From assembly GCF_002387245.1 (NCBI RefSeq), contig NZ_DGLD01000013.1:62001-126000 (forward strand): DNA of 64,000 nt, read 5' to 3'. Each line of letters starts with the position of its first letter. Position 1 is the first letter of the stretch. This document shows, in pieces, positions 20,412 through 29,494 of this stretch. The translations under genes were made by a program, and so were the position numbers. The DNA is from Brevundimonas sp. UBA4553. Its GTDB lineage: Bacteria > Pseudomonadota > Alphaproteobacteria > Caulobacterales > Caulobacteraceae. Below the pieces are notes generated by a model. That model saw nothing but the letters and a program-made list of their open reading frames with translations. It searched no databases and was not told where the DNA came from.

Positions 20412-20488
20412 GCGTCCCGTCCGGTTAATCCGACCGCGTTTCCTCTATGAAGAGGGCATAGCATGGCGCGTCTCTATTGGCCTTCCTA

Positions 20489-20524
20489 AAAATACCCTTG
20501 CCAAATGGTCATTTGGGGTATTTT
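20489..20524. promoter_or_regulatory. Palindromic operator candidate between bkd operon and Lrp gene
   Basis: The inner dyad is CCAAATG-GT-CATTTGG (20501-20516). It is flanked by AAAATACC (20489-20496) and its exact inverse GGTATTTT (20517-20524), though the outer pair is offset by four bases on the left. It is AT-rich in a GC-rich genome and lies 78 bases from the E1 alpha start and 32 bases from the regulator start. Lrp-type regulators bind such dyads; binding here is inference. Confidence 0.65.
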
Positions 20525-20556
20525 ATTGCGTGAAATCCCCTTTTGGAGAAACGCCT

Positions 20557-21045
20557 TTGGCTGACGAACTTGATCCTATCGACGCCCGCATCCTCGATAT
20601 CCTGCAACAGGACGCGGGACTGTCGGTCGCCGAGGTCGCCGATCGCGTCGGCCTCTCGGCCTCGCCGTGCTGGCGCCGGATCAAGAGACTGGAGGATAGC
20701 GGCCTGATACGCAAGCGGGTCACGCTTCTGGACGCCGGTCTTCTGGGTCTGGACTTCGAAGTCTACGCCATCGTCAAGCTGAGCCTGCCCTCGCGCGAGA
20801 ACCTCGACATCTTCGAAGCCGCCGTCGCCAACTGGCCGGAAGTGGTGCAGTGCGCCACCATCACGGGCCGCGAGGACTATGTCCTGCGCATCATCACCTC
20901 GGACATGCACGCCTTTGACCAGTTCCTGCGCGACAAGCTGCTGACCTTGGGCATCGTCTCCGACTGCGCCTCGCACATCGTCACCCGCGGCGTGAAGAAC
21001 GTGACCACCCTGCCGCTGGGCATCATCACGCCCCACGTCAGCTAG
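20557..21045 (+). CDS. bkdR: Lrp/AsnC-family regulator, probable BkdR
   Basis: A 162-residue protein. The TTG at 20557 is preferred because TTTTGGAGAA lies 7 bases upstream and gives the usual short N-terminus before LDPIDARILD; a GTG at 20530 is an alternative. Residues 5-60 hold the helix-turn-helix (VAEVADRVGLSASPCWRRIK). The rest is the effector-binding RAM domain with GREDYVLRI. It is divergent from the branched-chain dehydrogenase operon. In Pseudomonas the Lrp homologue BkdR activates the same operon, so a matching role here is likely but inferred from position. Confidence 0.85.
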   Translation: MADELDPIDARILDILQQDAGLSVAEVADRVGLSASPCWRRIKRLEDSGLIRKRVTLLDAGLLGLDFEVYAIVKLSLPSRENLDIFEAAVANWPEVVQCATITGREDYVLRIITSDMHAFDQFLRDKLLTLGIVSDCASHIVTRGVKNVTTLPLGIITPHVS

Positions 21046-21072
21046 ACGACTGGAAGACAGAGGGAGGCCGGC

Positions 21073-22011
21073 ATGATCGAACTGGTGATCGACGCGCGCA
21101 GGAAGGACCTGGGCGGGTTCGAGGTCGGGCGCGTCCTGCCCTTCCATTCGCATCGGATGGTCGGCCCCTTCATCTTTCTGGACCAGATGGGGCCGGCCGA
21201 GTTCGCGCCGGGGGCTGACGCCATAAACGTACGGCCGCACCCCCACATCGGCCTGTCGACCCTGACCTATCTGTTCGAGGGCGAGATCATGCACCGGGAC
21301 AATCTGGGCTACACCCAGCCCATCCGTCCCGGAGAGGTGAACTGGATGACGGCCGGGTCCGGCATCGTTCACTCCGAACGCACCGACCCGCTGAAGAAGG
21401 CGCAAGGCGGCAAGATGCACGGCATGCAGGCCTGGGTCGCCCTGCCGCTGGAGAAGGAAGAAATCGCTCCTTCCTTCACCCACCTGGGCGAGGACGCCCA
21501 GCCCACCTATGAGAACAACGGCCTGTTCGCGCGCCTGGTGGCGGGCGAGGCCTTCGGGGAGAAGGCGGGCACCCCGGTCGAATCCCCGCTCTTCTACATA
21601 CACTGGGAAATGGCCGAGGGCATGCGCGCCGCGCCGCCGCCGCCGAAGTCCAAGGGCGGCTACAGCGAACGCTCGCTGTTCGTGGCCAAGGGCGCGATCG
21701 AGGTCGATGGCCGCATCTTCCACGAGGGCCAGATGGTGATCCTGTCGGCCAACGCGGAGCCGACCGTCACGGCCGTGCAGCCGTCCAGCGTCATGGCCCT
21801 GGGCGGGGAGCCGGTCGGCGAGCGCCTGATCTGGTGGAATTTCGTCGCCTCGACCCAGGATCGTCTGGACCAGGCCAAGGCCGACTGGAAGACCGGCCGC
21901 ATGAGCCTGCCGGCCGAGGACGCCCTGGAGTTCATCCCTCTGCCGGACGAGCCTGCCCAGGCCGCCCGCGCGCCCGCGCCCGTGGAGCCCAAGCCGACCG
22001 ATCCCGTCTAG
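21073..22011 (+). CDS. Pirin-family protein
   Basis: A 312-residue bicupin. The metal ligands of pirin are present: H56 and H58 in RPHPHIGL, H100 and E102 in IVHSE. The second cupin lies at about 170-290 and the tail is Pro- and Ala-rich. Pirins bind iron and can act as quercetinases or regulatory partners; which applies here is not visible. An AGGGAGG site lies 6 bases before the ATG. Its stop codon overlaps that of the convergent small protein at 22008 within CTAG. Confidence 0.92.
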   Translation: MIELVIDARRKDLGGFEVGRVLPFHSHRMVGPFIFLDQMGPAEFAPGADAINVRPHPHIGLSTLTYLFEGEIMHRDNLGYTQPIRPGEVNWMTAGSGIVHSERTDPLKKAQGGKMHGMQAWVALPLEKEEIAPSFTHLGEDAQPTYENNGLFARLVAGEAFGEKAGTPVESPLFYIHWEMAEGMRAAPPPPKSKGGYSERSLFVAKGAIEVDGRIFHEGQMVILSANAEPTVTAVQPSSVMALGGEPVGERLIWWNFVASTQDRLDQAKADWKTGRMSLPAEDALEFIPLPDEPAQAARAPAPVEPKPTDPV

Positions 22012-22253
22012 TCGAAGTCGAAGCCGCGGCGACGCTGGATGTAGATAGACACCCCGACAAAGGCGACCCCTGCGGCGAGCAGGGCCCAGTGGATGGCGCC
22101 GGGAAAGACATCCCTGCGGACGGCGACAGGGCTGGATTCAGCGGATTTCCGCGAGGCGTGGATGTCGATCAGGCTGCTCGCCATCGCCGTCATCGGCGGC
22201 AGGGTCAGCGCCATCGCCAGCGCGGCGATGCGGAAATGGTTGATCATACTCAT
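22008..22253 (-). CDS. Small exported protein with C-terminal membrane segment
   Basis: An 81-residue protein, possibly starting two codons later. The N-terminal hydrophobic stretch ends near MTAMASS like a signal peptide. A second hydrophobic segment (about 50-70) is followed by RRR and a short acidic tail. This gives a short periplasmic loop anchored at the C-terminus. The general layout recalls sorting signals, but no recognised motif or transpeptidase is nearby. Family unknown. The ribosome site is weak. Confidence 0.55.
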   Translation of the reverse strand: MSMINHFRIAALAMALTLPPMTAMASSLIDIHASRKSAESSPVAVRRDVFPGAIHWALLAAGVAFVGVSIYIQRRRGFDFD

Positions 22254-22446
22254 GCTCGCTGCCCCGAACGCGGAAAGCGTCGCCACTGAGTAGGGCGGCG
22301 GCGGGCAGCTGTGAATGTCTGGAAGTCTCTGAATCTGGGACGCTCAGGCCAGCGTGGCCGGCGTCGATCCTCGAAGGGGCTCCGCAGGCTCGGCCCCATG
22401 CGCTAGGATGCCGAGAACTGCAGGTTTTCGGAGTAAGCAGCGTCCA

Positions 22447-23490
22447 ATGTCCTCGCGTTCGATCTCCTGGGAGGTGACGTCCCAGACGACGCCCGACGCG
22501 TTCGAGCGCTATGTTTACGGCATGGCCGACCTCTATGAGGTGTCGGGCGTCAGCGACCATGATCGTCTGAACTTCTATAATCACAGCCGGACCACCCTGA
22601 CCGACGTCGGCGCCGTGGGGCATGGTCGTTCGGTGCGTCAGACCCTGGCGCGAAGTCCTGCGACGCTGCGTCGATCGGACGTGGACGGGCTCAATCTTCT
22701 GGTCAATCGGGCCGCCGTGGTGGGGGATGCGGACGGTCGTTCGGTCCGCGCGGCTCCGGGCGCGGTGCAGTTGCGCGACCTGTCACGGCCGGTGGCGTCG
22801 CGGCTGGACCGCGTGGATGTCACGACCCTGATCGTGTCGCGAAGCGTCGCGCCGGCCTGCCTATTGTCGCGGGAGGCCCATGGCGCGGTTATTCCCCCGG
22901 AGGCGCCGGGCGCCCGGCTTCTGACCGCGCACCTGACCAGTCTGGATGAACTGTCCGCCAGCCTGACGGATGATGAGGTCGAGGCGGGGATCCAGGCGCT
23001 TTTGCTGGTCGCCGCGCGAATGACTGGGTTCGAGGTGTCGCTGGCGCCTGCCGATGTCGCCGCCCTGCAGCGCTCGGTCCGGCGTCAGGCCAAGGGCTTC
23101 ATCGAAAGCCGTCTGGCGGCGGGCGAGGCCGGGGTCACCAACGACGCCGTGGCCAAGGCGGCGGGCGTGTCGCGGGCCTCCCTCTATCGCGCCTTTGACG
23201 AGGATGGCGGAGTCAACCGCTATATTCAGGACCGACGCCTGCACCACGCCCGTCGCGCCTTGCGGCGGAGAAGCGGAGCGGCGCCCACCATCGCCGACAT
23301 CGCCTATGCCTACGGCTTCGCCTCGCCCTCGCATTTCAGCCGCCAGTTCCGGGCGCGCTTCGGCTATTCCCCGTCCGAAGTCGAACCGCTGTCGCCGCCG
23401 CGGGACGTCTCCCTGTCGGACGGACCCATTCGACATGAAATCATGGTGGGTTGGCTCAAGGCGCTGCAGGACATTCCCGACCTGGGCTAG
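22447..23490 (+). CDS. AraC-family transcriptional regulator
   Basis: A 347-residue protein starting MSSRSISWEVTSQTTPDAF. The N-terminal about 220 residues resemble the AraC-binding-like ligand domain, and the last 100 form the double helix-turn-helix: AKAAGVSRASLYRAFDEDGG and ADIAYAYGFASPSHFSRQF. FGYSP ends the HTH region. The ligand is unknown. It faces an epoxide-hydrolase-like gene that converges from the other side, with ten bases between stops, so no shared control is implied. Confidence 0.9.
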   Translation: MSSRSISWEVTSQTTPDAFERYVYGMADLYEVSGVSDHDRLNFYNHSRTTLTDVGAVGHGRSVRQTLARSPATLRRSDVDGLNLLVNRAAVVGDADGRSVRAAPGAVQLRDLSRPVASRLDRVDVTTLIVSRSVAPACLLSREAHGAVIPPEAPGARLLTAHLTSLDELSASLTDDEVEAGIQALLLVAARMTGFEVSLAPADVAALQRSVRRQAKGFIESRLAAGEAGVTNDAVAKAAGVSRASLYRAFDEDGGVNRYIQDRRLHHARRALRRRSGAAPTIADIAYAYGFASPSHFSRQFRARFGYSPSEVEPLSPPRDVSLSDGPIRHEIMVGWLKALQDIPDLG

Positions 23491-23500
23491 CCGACCTGAT

Positions 23501-24463
23501 TCAATCGAGCCTCCGCAGAAACTCCACGAGCGCCACGCTGACCTCATCCGCCCGTTCCTGCTGCAGCCAGTGGCCGGCGCCGGGCAGGACCACCTGGCCG
23601 CGCAAGTCCGTCAGCCAGTCCTTTTGCGCCGCCTCGTGCGGACCGGCGTAGTGGCGGACGGGATCGCGGTCGCCGACCATGAAGAGGGCGGGCTGAACGA
23701 TCTTCTGGCCCTGCAGGAAGGCGGTCAGGGCCCAGTTGCGGTCGAGGCAGCGATACCAGTCCAGCGGTCCCTTGAAGCCTGAGGCGGTGAAGGCGGCGAC
23801 GTATTCACTGAAGTGCGCTTCGCTCATCCACGGCGGCAGGGTCGCCTGATCGGCAATGCTGTCCAGAAGAGACACGCCGTCGGGCATGAAGCCGGTCGAC
23901 TGATCCGCCTCGGCGGTGGCGCCGTCGTAGGCCCAGAACATCTTCCTCAGCGCGGTCGCCGGATCGGCGTCCAGTTCGACGTGGGCTTCCGGCGACTGGA
24001 AGCGGTTGATGTAGAGGTCGCCCAGACCCGCCCGCCTGGTGATCGCCGCCATCGCCGCGGTCGGCGGCCCCTTGGGACGGCGCGGCTGGAAGGGCACCGA
24101 CAGACCAGCCACGGCGCGGAAGACGTCGGGCCGTAGCAGGGCGCTGTGCCAGGCGACGGCCGAACCCCAGTCATGGCCGATGACCACGGCCTGCTCCTCG
24201 CCCAGCGCCCGGACCAGGTCGACCATGTCCCCGACCAGATGCAGGATGGTGTGGTCCTCCAGATCGGCTGGCTTGTCCGTCCCGCCATAGCCGCGCATGT
24301 CGGGTGCGACAGCGTGGAAACCGGCCTCCGCCAGGGCCTGCACCTGCGCCCGCCAGCTGATCCCCAACTCGGGAAAGCCGTGGAGCAGCAGGACCAGCGG
24401 CCCTTCTCCGGCCTCGAGCACCTGTTGCGTCAGGCCGTCGGTGGCGATGCGCCGGGTCTGCAT
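23501..24463 (-). CDS. Alpha/beta hydrolase, epoxide-hydrolase-like
   Basis: A 320-residue enzyme with a GGAGG ribosome site. The oxyanion motif HGFPE lies at 28-32, the nucleophile Asp98 in GHDWGS and the catalytic His near the end in GAGHWLQQE. Tyr residues in the cap that activate epoxides are plausible (WYRC, YINRF) but I cannot assign them with certainty. An Asp nucleophile indicates an epoxide hydrolase or haloalkane dehalogenase rather than an esterase. Soluble and cytoplasmic. Confidence 0.88.
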   Translation of the reverse strand: MQTRRIATDGLTQQVLEAGEGPLVLLLHGFPELGISWRAQVQALAEAGFHAVAPDMRGYGGTDKPADLEDHTILHLVGDMVDLVRALGEEQAVVIGHDWGSAVAWHSALLRPDVFRAVAGLSVPFQPRRPKGPPTAAMAAITRRAGLGDLYINRFQSPEAHVELDADPATALRKMFWAYDGATAEADQSTGFMPDGVSLLDSIADQATLPPWMSEAHFSEYVAAFTASGFKGPLDWYRCLDRNWALTAFLQGQKIVQPALFMVGDRDPVRHYAGPHEAAQKDWLTDLRGQVVLPGAGHWLQQERADEVSVALVEFLRRLD

Positions 24464-24566
24464 GGGCGGTCCTCCGTTTGCGGGAAGCCTATCGTGTTTT
24501 CAGTGGCTGGCGAGGGGGATGAACGTTCCCGTTCCGTTTCGCGACGGGGGGCGCTATGGATCGGGG

Positions 24567-27410
24567 GTGACCGACGTCTCCGCCCCTCCCGCCGTCAAGC
24601 TCGCGCCCGCGTTCGTGGCGGACCTGCCGCCCGCCCTGGCCACGCCGCCGGGCGCCGGCGCGGTGTGCGACGCGGCGGGCGCCAAGAAGATCGGTCGCGG
24701 CGCAGCTGAAGGCGTCTTTCTGGGCGGCGCTGTCATGGTCGCTCACGCCAGCCTGACCGCGCGCCGTCTGGGCCTCAGTCCCCCTCAGCGCTCGACCGAG
24801 ATGCTGGACGTGCTGGAGCTCTACGCCTTCGTGCGGCCCGCCAGGTTCTGCGCGCCCTCGCCGTCGGGCCTGGCCCTGGCGCTGGGCCGCTCCGAACCCA
24901 AGGGGGCCGAGGCTCAGGCGCAAGCTTTGCGCGACGCCGCCGCCGATCTGCTGAACGAACTGACTGACCCGACCTATCCGGGGCGCGAGGACGCTTACAC
25001 CCTGGCCGGGACGCTGGACCGGGCGGGCTGGTCCTGGGGCTCGCGCGTGCTGGCGGCGCTTCAGGCCGGACCCCTGCGCGACCGTCGCGAACGCGGCTCC
25101 GGTCTGGACGTCTGGTCCCGCCTTCAGGAGTGGGAGGACGAGGCCCCGCGCGGCGAGGCCGGGTCCGCCCCGGTCGACAGCGAGAGCGCCCGCATCCGTC
25201 TGGACAAGCTGCTGCAGGCCTCGGGTCTGGACGAGACCCGTCCGGCCCAGTCCGACTACGCCGCAGAGGCCGCCTACGCCTTTTCGCCGCGCAACGAGGA
25301 GGGCCGCCCGCGCGTCCTGCTGGCCGAGGCGGGCACCGGCACCGGCAAGACCCTGGGCTACCTGGCCCCTGCCAGCCTGTGGGCCGAGCGCAATTCGGGG
25401 GCGGCCTGGGTCTCGACCTATACCCGCGCCCTGCAACGCCAGATCGATCGCGAAAGCCGCGCCCTGTGGCCCGACGAGGCCGAGCGTCGCAAGAAGACAG
25501 TGGTGCGAAAAGGCCGTGAAAACTACCTCTGCCTCCTGAACCTGCAGGACATGATGCAGGCGGCCCAGCTGGGAAACGGCGACCTGATCGGCATGGGGCT
25601 TGCCTCGCGCTGGGCGGCGCACAGCCGCGACGGCGACATGACCGGCGGCGACTATCCCGGCTGGCTTCCTGGCCTCTATGCGACCGCGCCCAGCCATCAG
25701 GCCAGCCCGGCCAATCTGGTCGACCGGCGCGGCGAATGCGTCCACGCCGCCTGTCCGCACTACCGCCTCTGCTTTGTCGAGAAGACCATCCGCGCCAGCC
25801 GCCGGGCCGATCTGGTCGTGGCCAACCACGCCCTCGTCATGACCCAGGCTGCCTTCGACGGCGCCCGCTCCGCGCGCGGCCTGAAGCAGGACGGCGAGAC
25901 GGCGGCGCTGAAACGCATCGTCTTCGACGAGGGCCACCACCTGTTCGACGCCGCCGACAGCGCCTTCTCCGCCGCCCTGTCGGGTCAGGAAGCCGCCGAA
26001 CTGCGCCGCTGGATCAGAGGGCCCGAGGGGCGCGGCCGTCGCGGGCGCGGGCTGGAGCAAAGACTCGGCGATCTGTGCGCCGACAACGAGGCTGCCGCCA
26101 AGGCCCTGAAGGACGCCATGATCGCCGCCGCCGCCCTGCCGGGCGAGGGGGTGTCGGGCCGCATCGCTCCGGCGTCGGGCGAGATCAATCCCATCGGTCC
26201 GATCGAGGCCTTCCTGGTCGCCGCCCTGGAGCAACTGCGCGCCCGCACCCAGGAGAGCGGCGGGACCGAGTTCGGCATGGAATGCGCCCTGCGCCCCGCG
26301 ACCGAGCCGGTGCTGGAGGCCGCCCGCGCCGCTGCTCGCGCCATCGCCGCCGTCGAGGCGCCGCTTCTGGCCCTGTCGCGTCACCTCGAGGACATCCTCG
26401 ACGAGGAGGCGGCCGAGCTCGACCCGTCGGCTCGCGCCCGCATCGAAGGCGCGCTGCGCGGCATGGACCGGCGGGCGCGCATGACCCTGCCGGGCTGGCG
26501 CTCCATGCTGGCGGCTCTGGAGGAGGGTGGCGACGAGCCTGATCCTGATTTCGTCGACTGGCTCAGCGCCGAGGCCGCTTTCGGCCGCATCCACGACGTG
26601 GCCTTGCGCCGCCACTGGATCGACCCGACGGTGCCGCTGGAGGCCGCCGTCGTCATGCCCGCCCACGGCGTGCTGGTGACTTCGGCCACCCTGTCGGACC
26701 CGGCGGCCGAGGACCCGTTCCAGCTGGCCCGGATGCGCACCGGCGCGGCCCGCCTGATCGAACCGGCGCGGACGCTGAAGGTGGACAGCCCCTTCGACTA
26801 CGCCGCCAACAGCCGCATCATCGTCGTCAACGACCTGATGAAGGACGACCCGCGCCAGATCGCGGCGGCCATGCGCGAGCTGTTTCTGGCGGCGGGCGGC
26901 GGAGGCCTTGGCCTGTTCACCGCCATCCGGCGGCTGAAGACCGTCTACGAGCGGTTGGGGCCGGATCTCGCCAAGGCGGGCGTCCCCCTCTACGCCCAGC
27001 ACGTCGATCCGCTGGAGGTGGGGGCCCTGGTGGACGTCTTCCGGGCCGAACAGGACAGCTGCCTGCTCGGCACCGACGCCGTGCGCGACGGAGTGGACGT
27101 GCCGGGCCGGTCCCTGCGGGTTCTGGCCTTCGACCGCGTGCCCTGGCCGCGCCCTGACCTGCTGCACAAGGCGCGACGCGAACGCTTCGGCGGCAAGACC
27201 TATGACGACGCCCTGGCGCGAGGCCGCATCGCCCAGGCCTTTGGCCGTCTGATCCGCCGCGCCGATGACAGGGGGGTCTTCCTGATGCTCGACGCCGCCT
27301 GTCCGACCCGGCTGTTCGCCGGCCTGCCCCCCGGAACCGAGGTCCAGCGCATGGGTCTGGCCGAGGCGGTGGAGCTGACGAAGAGCTTCCTGAACCCCGA
27401 GACGAGCTGA
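24567..27410 (+). CDS. DinG/XPD-family ATP-dependent DNA helicase
   Basis: A 947-residue superfamily 2 helicase. The GTG at 24567 gives VTDVSAPPAV, a plausible N-terminus; an ATG at 24519 is an alternative. Walker A is AEAGTGTGKTLGY, the DEAH box is FDEGHHLF. Four cysteines between them (YLCLLN, GECVHAACPHYRLC) match the iron-sulfur cluster of the DinG/XPD group. The C-terminal half carries motifs IV-VI, including QAFGRLIRR. It would unwind DNA 5' to 3' in repair or R-loop removal. A long N-terminal extension precedes Walker A. The ybaK gene starts on the last base of its stop. Confidence 0.9.
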   Translation: MTDVSAPPAVKLAPAFVADLPPALATPPGAGAVCDAAGAKKIGRGAAEGVFLGGAVMVAHASLTARRLGLSPPQRSTEMLDVLELYAFVRPARFCAPSPSGLALALGRSEPKGAEAQAQALRDAAADLLNELTDPTYPGREDAYTLAGTLDRAGWSWGSRVLAALQAGPLRDRRERGSGLDVWSRLQEWEDEAPRGEAGSAPVDSESARIRLDKLLQASGLDETRPAQSDYAAEAAYAFSPRNEEGRPRVLLAEAGTGTGKTLGYLAPASLWAERNSGAAWVSTYTRALQRQIDRESRALWPDEAERRKKTVVRKGRENYLCLLNLQDMMQAAQLGNGDLIGMGLASRWAAHSRDGDMTGGDYPGWLPGLYATAPSHQASPANLVDRRGECVHAACPHYRLCFVEKTIRASRRADLVVANHALVMTQAAFDGARSARGLKQDGETAALKRIVFDEGHHLFDAADSAFSAALSGQEAAELRRWIRGPEGRGRRGRGLEQRLGDLCADNEAAAKALKDAMIAAAALPGEGVSGRIAPASGEINPIGPIEAFLVAALEQLRARTQESGGTEFGMECALRPATEPVLEAARAAARAIAAVEAPLLALSRHLEDILDEEAAELDPSARARIEGALRGMDRRARMTLPGWRSMLAALEEGGDEPDPDFVDWLSAEAAFGRIHDVALRRHWIDPTVPLEAAVVMPAHGVLVTSATLSDPAAEDPFQLARMRTGAARLIEPARTLKVDSPFDYAANSRIIVVNDLMKDDPRQIAAAMRELFLAAGGGGLGLFTAIRRLKTVYERLGPDLAKAGVPLYAQHVDPLEVGALVDVFRAEQDSCLLGTDAVRDGVDVPGRSLRVLAFDRVPWPRPDLLHKARRERFGGKTYDDALARGRIAQAFGRLIRRADDRGVFLMLDAACPTRLFAGLPPGTEVQRMGLAEAVELTKSFLNPETS

Positions 27411-27883
27411 TGTCCAAGACCACCCCCGCGACCGTGGCCCTAAGCAAGACCGGCGTCGCGTTCGAGCTCTTCCCCTACGACTATGATCCCGCCGCTCCGC
27501 GCGTGGGCCTGCAGGCGGCCGAGGCTCTGGGCTGGGCGCCGGAACAGGTGTTCAAGACCCTGATGACCCTGGTGGACGGCAAAGCCGCCTGCGTCATCGT
27601 GCCGTCCGACTGCGAGGTCAGCATGAAGAAGCTGGCGGCGGCCATCGGGGGCAAGTCGGCCCAGATGATGAAGCCCGCCGACGCCGAACGCCTGACCGGC
27701 TACAAGGTTGGCGGCGTCAGCCCCTTCGGACAGCGGAAGGCCGTGCCGACGGTGATGGACGAGACGGCCGTCCTGTTCGACCGCATACTGATCAACGGCG
27801 GTCAGCGCGGCCTGCTGCTGGGCATGACGCCGGACGAGGCGGCGCGGGCCACCAACGCAAAACTGGCCGACCTGACGGCCTAG
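27410..27883 (+). CDS. ybaK: Cys-tRNA(Pro) deacylase YbaK
   Basis: A 157-residue protein of the YbaK/EbsC editing family. Typical phrases are EQVFKTLMTLVDGK, VIVPSDCEVSMKKLA and YKVGGVSPFGQRK. It removes cysteine mistakenly attached to tRNA-Pro. The start ATG overlaps the TGA of the helicase, so the two are translationally coupled. Length is normal for the family. Confidence 0.95.
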   Translation: MSKTTPATVALSKTGVAFELFPYDYDPAAPRVGLQAAEALGWAPEQVFKTLMTLVDGKAACVIVPSDCEVSMKKLAAAIGGKSAQMMKPADAERLTGYKVGGVSPFGQRKAVPTVMDETAVLFDRILINGGQRGLLLGMTPDEAARATNAKLADLTA

Positions 27884-27892
27884 CCTGAGCCC

Positions 27893-28327
27893 TCACCCTT
27901 CAAACGTCACCACCACGCTGTCGGCTGAGCGCTCCGCCTCGCCGTGGAAGACCGCCTCGATGTTGTTGCCGTCAGGATCCAGCAGGAAGGCGGCGTAGTA
28001 GCCGGGGTGATAGGGTCGCTCCCCCGGGGCCCCGTTATCGGTTCCGCCTGCCTCAAGGCCCGCCTTGTGGAAGGCTTCGACCATGGCGCGGTCCTTGGCC
28101 TGAAACGCCAGGTGGCAGCGCCCGGTCGGACGGCCCGCCGCGGCTATGCTGTCGACCGCCGAGACGAACAGTTCGTCGGCCCAGAAGAAGCGTTCGGCCT
28201 CGCCGCCGATCGGCACGCCCAGCGCCTCCAGCACCGCGCCGTAGAAGCGGCGGCTGGCCTCCAGGTCGGGCGTCACCAGTTGCAGATGGTCGATCAGCCG
28301 ACCGCGATGAAGCTGTTGGGTTTCCAT
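27893..28327 (-). CDS. VOC-family protein, copy 1
   Basis: A 144-residue glyoxalase/bleomycin-resistance-fold protein. It has the first beta-alpha-beta unit LIDHLQLVTPDLEASRRFY and a second with RPYHPGYYAAFLLDPDG and NIEAVFHG. An AGGAGA site lies upstream of the ATG. Metal ligands His and Glu are present at the usual places. The substrate is unknown. A related gene lies at 56214, sharing DNGAPG and YYAAF.LDPDG.NIEAV. Confidence 0.88.
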   Translation of the reverse strand: METQQLHRGRLIDHLQLVTPDLEASRRFYGAVLEALGVPIGGEAERFFWADELFVSAVDSIAAAGRPTGRCHLAFQAKDRAMVEAFHKAGLEAGGTDNGAPGERPYHPGYYAAFLLDPDGNNIEAVFHGEAERSADSVVVTFEG

Positions 28328-28429
28328 GGGCCTTGTCTCCTGTCGGCGCGCGATTCGAACGGGCGACAGCCTGGCCTGTTCCTGCTGACAGGGCGTGTCA
28401 GCAGCCGCGCGGCCTGCTAAACCCCGCCC

Positions 28430-29494
28430 ATGACCGAAGCCCACGCTGAACCTGTCCGCCACAGCCGCAAGGGACTGATCATCCCCTTCGCCCTTGTCTT
28501 CGTCGGCCTGGCCCTGTGGACCGGCTGGTGGTTCGTCCTGACCCAGCAGATCGAGAAGAAGCTGGAGGGCCGCATCGCCCGACTGGAGCAATCGGGCTGG
28601 ACCGTGAAGCATGCGGGGGTCAGCACGACCGGCTGGCCGTTGCGGGCGCGGGTGGCGATGAAGCATGTCGACGTCGTCGCGCCCTCGGGTCATGCGGTCG
28701 CCGCGCCCGAAATCGTGGCGGAGGCCAATGCCTACAACCCGACCCGGTGGGTCATCGTCGCGCCGGACGGGATGGTTCTGACGCGCGGGGCCAAGGGTAA
28801 GGTGGCGGTGCGCGCCGATACGATCCGCATGAGCCTGCACGGCCTGACCCAGCGCTGGCCCAATGTGGTCGTCGAGCTGGCCAAGCCGGTCTTCACCGCC
28901 CTTCCCGACGCCGAGCCCTTCCCCCTGTCGAAGGCGGGTCTGGTTCAATTCTACATGCGTCCGCACGTGAGCGGATCCAATGCGCCGACGGACGACGTGG
29001 ACGTCCTGTTCCGCCTGGTCGACGGCGAGGGTCGTCCCAACGGCCCGGTTGAGGGGCTGACCCAGTCAGGCCGGCTGAACGCTCAGATCGAGGCCGTGAT
29101 TGAAAAGGCCAGCGCCCTGAAGGGAGCCGACGCCCAGGGGCTGCTGTCCGCCTGGACCGTTGCGGGCGGCCGTTTCGTCGACATGAAGGGCGAACTCGGC
29201 GCGGGCGAGAGCAAGACCTTCCTGTCCAGCCCGGCCCTGTCGGCCGACGATAAGGGGCGTCTGGAGGGCGAGGTCTTCCTGCGCGCCGAGAAGCCGCTCG
29301 CCGCCATCGTCGGTCTGGCCGGCGCCCAGCAGGGCGGGGCGGTCGATCGCGCCGCCGCCGCCCGCGCCGCCGCCGCCACGCCGCAAGGCGGGAACGGCGA
29401 TCAGGGGCAGGCCGTCGATCTGGTGTTGAATTTCAAGGGCGGGCGCACCTATCTCGGCCCCTTCGCCCTGGCCCCGGCGCCCCAGCTGTTCTGA
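28430..29494 (+). CDS. DUF2125 membrane-anchored protein
   Basis: A 354-residue protein with one N-terminal membrane segment (about 15-38) and a periplasmic domain with WTVKHAGVSTTGWPLR, the signature start of the DUF2125 domain. An Ala- and Gln-rich low-complexity stretch lies near residues 300-325. The function of the family is unknown; it is conserved in alphaproteobacteria. Its TGA shares a base with the next start (TGATG). It is the first gene of a three-gene run ending in hisC. Confidence 0.88.
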   Translation: MTEAHAEPVRHSRKGLIIPFALVFVGLALWTGWWFVLTQQIEKKLEGRIARLEQSGWTVKHAGVSTTGWPLRARVAMKHVDVVAPSGHAVAAPEIVAEANAYNPTRWVIVAPDGMVLTRGAKGKVAVRADTIRMSLHGLTQRWPNVVVELAKPVFTALPDAEPFPLSKAGLVQFYMRPHVSGSNAPTDDVDVLFRLVDGEGRPNGPVEGLTQSGRLNAQIEAVIEKASALKGADAQGLLSAWTVAGGRFVDMKGELGAGESKTFLSSPALSADDKGRLEGEVFLRAEKPLAAIVGLAGAQQGGAVDRAAAARAAAATPQGGNGDQGQAVDLVLNFKGGRTYLGPFALAPAPQLF

